A stretch of 64,000 bases of DNA, from positions 25,346-89,345 of the forward strand of contig LARD01000002.1 of the NCBI GenBank assembly GCA_000980375.1, written 5' to 3'. The notes beneath the pieces are model-generated. The model did no database searches. It was not told the DNA's origin and saw only the letters and a program-made list of their open reading frames with translations. Shown one piece after another: positions 61,030 to 64,000 of the stretch. How positions within the stretch are numbered: the stretch's first letter is position 1; every line of letters starts with the position of its first letter. Source of the stretch: Clostridium sp. K4410.MGS-306. GTDB lineage: Bacteria; Cyanobacteriota; Vampirovibrionia; Gastranaerophilales; Gastranaerophilaceae. The position numbers were made by a program, and so were the translations under genes.

Positions 61030-61923
61030 TTGAACAGAAAAATAACAGGTGCAATAAACGGTGCGGTAGCTGCCGCAAGCTACGGGATGAACCCTCTTTT
61101 TGCACTGCCTATGTATGCTGCGGGAGTGGGCGTGAATTCTGTATTGTTTTACAGATATGCTATTGCCGTTGTTTTGTACGGGTTCTGGATAAAGCTTTTT
61201 AAAAAAGACTCTTTAAAGATTACGCTTAAGGAATTTTTTCCGCTTTTGTTTTTGGGGCTTTTCTTTTCGGCATCGTCTTTGACCTTGTTTATGGCATTTC
61301 ATTATATAGAAGCAGGAATTGCGTGCACAATTTTGTTTGTTTATCCTTTGTTTGTGGCTGTAATAATGGCATTGTTTTTTAAAGAAAAAGTCACAAAAAC
61401 AACAATAGCTGCAATTTTGTTGACGTTTGCAGGGATTGCACTTCTTTATAAAGGCAAGCCGGGGAGTAGTTTGAATATTCATGGTGTAGCCATAGTGCTG
61501 GCTTCTGCACTTTTGTATGCACTTTATATTGTCGGGGTGAAAAATATAAAGCCTGTAAAGCACATGAAGCCTGACAAGCTTAGTTTTTATGTAATGCTTT
61601 TTGGTTTGCTTTTGTATATTGTAAACCTGAAATTTTGCACAGAGCTTCAAATAATAGACAGGCCCTTTTTGTGGCTGTGCACATTCGGGCTTGCGCTTTT
61701 TCCCACGATTATTTCGCTTGAGACAATCACTATTTCAATAAAACTGATAGGCTCGACCACAACAGCAATACTCGGCGCGCTTGAACCTTTGACGGCGATA
61801 TTTTTTGGTGTAATGTTTTTCCACGAGCACCTTACAGCGAGAATAATTTTGGGAGTGGCTTTGATTTTAACTGGTGTGATACTGGTCATTACTAGAAAAC
61901 GAGAAAAGAAAGCAAAAGTATAA
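61030..61923 (+). CDS. EamA/DMT-family transporter
   Basis: Called from TTG 61030 (297 residues) because GAGAGG lies 8 bases upstream and no ATG fits. Ten hydrophobic segments form two EamA repeats: GAINGAVAAASYGMNPLFAL begins the first, and AIVLASALLYALYIVGVKNI the second. GSTTTAILGALEPLTAIFFG is the typical GxLEP motif near the end. It exports or imports small metabolites, with substrate unknown. It ends with a Lys/Arg-rich tail. It is divergent from the DXS-like gene. Confidence 0.9.
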   Translation: MNRKITGAINGAVAAASYGMNPLFALPMYAAGVGVNSVLFYRYAIAVVLYGFWIKLFKKDSLKITLKEFFPLLFLGLFFSASSLTLFMAFHYIEAGIACTILFVYPLFVAVIMALFFKEKVTKTTIAAILLTFAGIALLYKGKPGSSLNIHGVAIVLASALLYALYIVGVKNIKPVKHMKPDKLSFYVMLFGLLLYIVNLKFCTELQIIDRPFLWLCTFGLALFPTIISLETITISIKLIGSTTTAILGALEPLTAIFFGVMFFHEHLTARIILGVALILTGVILVITRKREKKAKV

Positions 61924-62007
61924 ATTTGAAACTCAAAATTTTAAACGGCGCAATTTTCGATTACAAACTATTTTTATATAAATATGGTTAGGTTATAAAG
62001 GTTGTTT

Positions 62008-63375
62008 ATGAGTTTATCTGTATCAGCTAATAATTTTAAAACTGTGGTTTCAAATTATGCCAAGAAAATTGGTAAGAAATCTATTATTGAAACATTACCT
62101 ACACAAATTCATGGCATAAATCCAACATTAACTTACGTACCAAATGGTAAAACATTTGAATTACCAAGATTTTGTTCTGTTGAAATGCAACAAGCAAGAA
62201 GAATGAATTCAATTGCAGCAAGACAATCTAAATCACCTGTTGTAACGACTTATTCTAAAGCAACACCCCAAGACCTTGAAAGACTGATGTCTGAAACCAT
62301 AAAAGACTCTTATTCACGAGTTGAATGGACAAATCCGAAAGATGGAAAAGTTTACAATCTTTTAAAACAAGGTAATACAGGAGATGGCAAAGTTTTAGTG
62401 CGCATATTGGATTCGAAAGGTGCGTTTGTAAAAGAAGCAGTGTTGAAACAGAAAGAGGTTTGTATAGTGGATGTAGCTGAAAATATAAACAGCATACCGT
62501 TAGAAATTTTAACTCATGGAAAAGCTGTTTTAGCATATGCCAAAAGATTCAATCCATTTGCCTCCTATAAAACAATTGATGTGACATCAAATTTTGGTTC
62601 AGTATCAGATTTTAAAATGATTGATGCATTTGATTCAATTATAAAAACAATTAATGACGGGGAAAAATTAGATTACATTTCTATTTCAATTGCAGCAGAA
62701 AAAAGGCTTGGCGATAAAAATTTATCTGAAATAATTAAAATAATAAATGACAAAATAAAATGTATTGTTGGTAAAAAATCAAAAATTAGAGTTCTTTTTG
62801 GAGCAGGCAACAGTGGCTCAACTTCATATAATGCTTATTTAGCTAATGGAGCGGAAGGTGTAGGGGCTTTAAATAAAAGTGGGAAAGTTGCCGAGTATTC
62901 TGCATCAAGAAACTCCTCATTAACTCAGCACTATGAAATAGGAGAGTATAGTTTAAAAGTAACTCCGTTTGGAATTAATATTACGGGGAAAAAAGGTACT
63001 GATATTCCATTTCCGAATGGAGTTTGTTTTACAAACACTAAAAAAGGTAACGAAGCATTAAAATTGATTGATGAATATCATGAGTGTTTACCTCAAATAG
63101 CAAAATTAGAAAAAGAATATAGAAAAGCAGAACGTTGTGACAACTTTGACTTGTTAAAAACTATAGACGAAAAAATTAAAACAACGTATAAAAGAAGAGA
63201 TGAATTAGAATCTCAAATTGATAGAATATTATCTGAATTCTTGCCCGATAAATCAGTACATTCATCTTTTTATGAATTAACAGAAAAAGGAAAAATAATA
63301 GAAGGTACAAGCTTTGCCACCCCAATCCGCACAGCAAAACTTGCTCTCAATGATATGATGGCAGGAATACTTTAA
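62008..63375 (+). CDS. Divergent subtilisin-like (S8) protease
   Basis: Called from ATG 62008 (455 residues) with AAAGG upstream. A subtilase catalytic order can be read: D155 in VCIVDVAEN, H170 in LTHGKAVLAY (HGxxV), a LDYISISIAA strand, oxyanion Asn268 in LFGAGNSGSTSYNAY, GAEGVGALNKSGKVAEYSAS, and S435 in GTSFATPIRTAKLAL at the end. D and H are only 15 residues apart, shorter than usual. No signal peptide is seen; 150 residues precede the domain, and a Lys/Glu coiled coil (about 355-400) is inserted before the Ser motif. It may be a processing or self-cleaving enzyme or an inactive relative. AT-rich codon use differs from neighbours. Confidence 0.72.
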   Translation: MSLSVSANNFKTVVSNYAKKIGKKSIIETLPTQIHGINPTLTYVPNGKTFELPRFCSVEMQQARRMNSIAARQSKSPVVTTYSKATPQDLERLMSETIKDSYSRVEWTNPKDGKVYNLLKQGNTGDGKVLVRILDSKGAFVKEAVLKQKEVCIVDVAENINSIPLEILTHGKAVLAYAKRFNPFASYKTIDVTSNFGSVSDFKMIDAFDSIIKTINDGEKLDYISISIAAEKRLGDKNLSEIIKIINDKIKCIVGKKSKIRVLFGAGNSGSTSYNAYLANGAEGVGALNKSGKVAEYSASRNSSLTQHYEIGEYSLKVTPFGINITGKKGTDIPFPNGVCFTNTKKGNEALKLIDEYHECLPQIAKLEKEYRKAERCDNFDLLKTIDEKIKTTYKRRDELESQIDRILSEFLPDKSVHSSFYELTEKGKIIEGTSFATPIRTAKLALNDMMAGIL

Positions 63376-63506
63376 TTTAAATAGCGGGCTGCCACATGCG
63401 GTATTATATCTCTACGGCTCATTCTTCGCCTAGAGCTGAGGTCAACGAGGCTTTAGTGTGAGTGTTTTTGTTTAAAAATCATCGTGTCTTTTTAGCCTCT
63501 TTTTTA
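63376..63506. other. Non-coding stretch between subtilase-like gene and tRNA fragment
   Basis: No ORF, promoter or repeat is convincing here. On the minus strand, the bases just after the tRNA-like CCA read TAAAAAAGAGGCTAAAAAGAC, which is probably the old downstream flank of the tRNA. The gap continues on the other side of the fragment (63530-63677) with AT-rich sequence in which I see nothing. Confidence 0.4.
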
Positions 63507-63529
63507 TGGAGCGAGAGACGAGGCTCGAA
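63507..63529 (-). other. tRNA 3'-end fragment (tRNA-Gly type), likely attachment site
   Basis: The minus strand reads TTCGAGC (T loop), CTCGT (3' side of T stem), CTCTCGC (3' side of acceptor stem), T, CCA. The 5 bases before it do not pair with CTCGT, and no tRNA body lies upstream, so only the 3' end is present. Acceptor end CGC with discriminator U fits tRNA-Gly identity. Such fragments mark the far end of elements integrated into a tRNA gene. Confidence 0.65.
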
Positions 63530-63677
63530 TACATATTTTTTATTTTAGTGATTTTAAATTTTGTGCTGTAACTTATACTGTTGTTTAATCTCAGAAACTT
63601 CTACTTTTACTAATTTACAGTAATTTTCAGGGACTGTTTGCACAATTAGTCCCATTTTAGTCCCTTTGACGTTGTAT

Positions 63678-64000
63678 TTATCTTAAATCTTGCTTATGAA
63701 TTAACTGTTTAACTTCTCGGTCAAAATCAGATACTATTTTTTGTGTCTTATTGTATTTATCATATTCCGCACCGGCTTTGTCTTGTGCTTGTTTCATAGA
63801 TATTTTGCCTTTGTTATTGTCAGGTAGAATATCGTATTTTCTAAAAGCCAAAAATTCGTTTACGCTCTTAGCAAACTCTACCATATTAAAAGTGTTTTTT
63901 CTTTCAATAAGGTCTTCTATATAATCAAAATAACCTGTAACTGTGCGTTCAAGTTGTCTGATTTCTTTTTCTTCAAGGTAGTTTTTAGCAATTTTTGTGT
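63678..64000 (-). CDS. RhuM-family protein, C-terminal part (cut by window end)
   Basis: The minus-strand frame stays open to the window edge, giving the last 107 residues. AKNYLEEKEIRQLERTVTGY, the later VEFAKSVNEFLAFRKYDIL, and SMKQAQDKAGAEYDKYNKTQ with SDFDREVKQL match the C-terminal region of RhuM-type virulence-related proteins. Their function is unknown, but they are common on genomic islands and beside restriction-modification or other defence genes. It lies on the element side of the tRNA fragment, so it is probably carried by the integrated element. Confidence 0.85.
   Translation of the reverse strand, partial: TKIAKNYLEEKEIRQLERTVTGYFDYIEDLIERKNTFNMVEFAKSVNEFLAFRKYDILPDNNKGKISMKQAQDKAGAEYDKYNKTQKIVSDFDREVKQLIHKQDLR

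Noticed and set aside
1..64000. CRISPR arrays, intact tRNAs, rRNAs or insertion sequences
   Set aside because: I saw no regularly spaced repeats, no complete cloverleaf sequence, no rRNA stretches and no transposase.

Overview
The window looks like a chromosomal segment of a compact, AT-leaning, diderm bacterium. It most resembles the non-photosynthetic cyanobacterial relatives (Melainabacteria, probably gut Gastranaerophilales); I infer this from gene content and did not run a phylogeny. Pointers are an S-layer-homology (SLH) envelope protein, an OstA/LptD-like protein with KdsA (outer membrane with Kdo), type IV pilus parts (PilT plus many prepilin-like genes), GlgA with a GH57/DUF3536 protein, and several lineage-specific small proteins. 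Genes are tightly packed, with four tail-to-tail pairs abutting or overlapping. There is no rRNA gene, no intact tRNA, no CRISPR array and no insertion sequence.

Layout. 1-804 is the end of an amino-acid permease. 806-4762 is a leader plus two tandem glycine-rich prepilin-like genes. 4810-10823 holds glgA, a GIY-YIG gene, a MITE-like inverted repeat, a CDF-CBS-CorC fusion, an HD-GYP response regulator and a UbiA prenyltransferase. 10974-13022 is a prepilin-like gene with its own leader and terminator, flanked by an exact 22-bp direct repeat. 13063-16388 encodes SpoIID-like and MurJ proteins. 16378-17902 is a small HEPN/HTH defence-like module with palindromes. 17938-23736 holds tsaC, metK, ilvB, ilvN and a DUF4127 gene. 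23737-33551 is almost wholly minus strand: GH57, a secreted OB-like protein, a GT-C-like membrane protein, coaE, cysS, a coiled-coil membrane protein and an SDR. 33639-41716 carries two more prepilin-like genes with the shared leader, around an SLH/Cys-rich protein and small unknown genes. 41725-56542 is housekeeping and envelope: bioB, ruvA, comF, rseP, a matrixin-like protease, pilT, kdsA, yifB, prmA-accA-accD, an OstA/LptD-like gene, an M23 peptidase and yhcH. 56638-63375 holds an unknown membrane protein, the sixth prepilin-like gene, an exported DXS-like protein, an EamA transporter and a divergent subtilisin-like protein. The window ends with a tRNA 3' fragment (likely an attachment site) and a partial rhuM gene.

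The most striking system is the family of six proteins that join a type IV prepilin N-terminus to a long glycine-rich domain and always end in tryptophan. Four of them share a leader of about 180 bp with a TTGACR-17-TAAGCT promoter, followed by 4, 3, 2 and 3 copies of a 5-bp GTAAG-type repeat where transcription should start. Four end in a shared ACAGTACTT box just before an intrinsic terminator. This suggests modular, possibly phase-variable surface cassettes exported by the type IV pilus machinery. Second in interest are the exported DXS-like protein, which keeps thiamine-diphosphate motifs but lacks two phosphate-binding arginines, the HEPN/HTH module, and the tRNA-Gly-like fragment marking an integrated element to the right.
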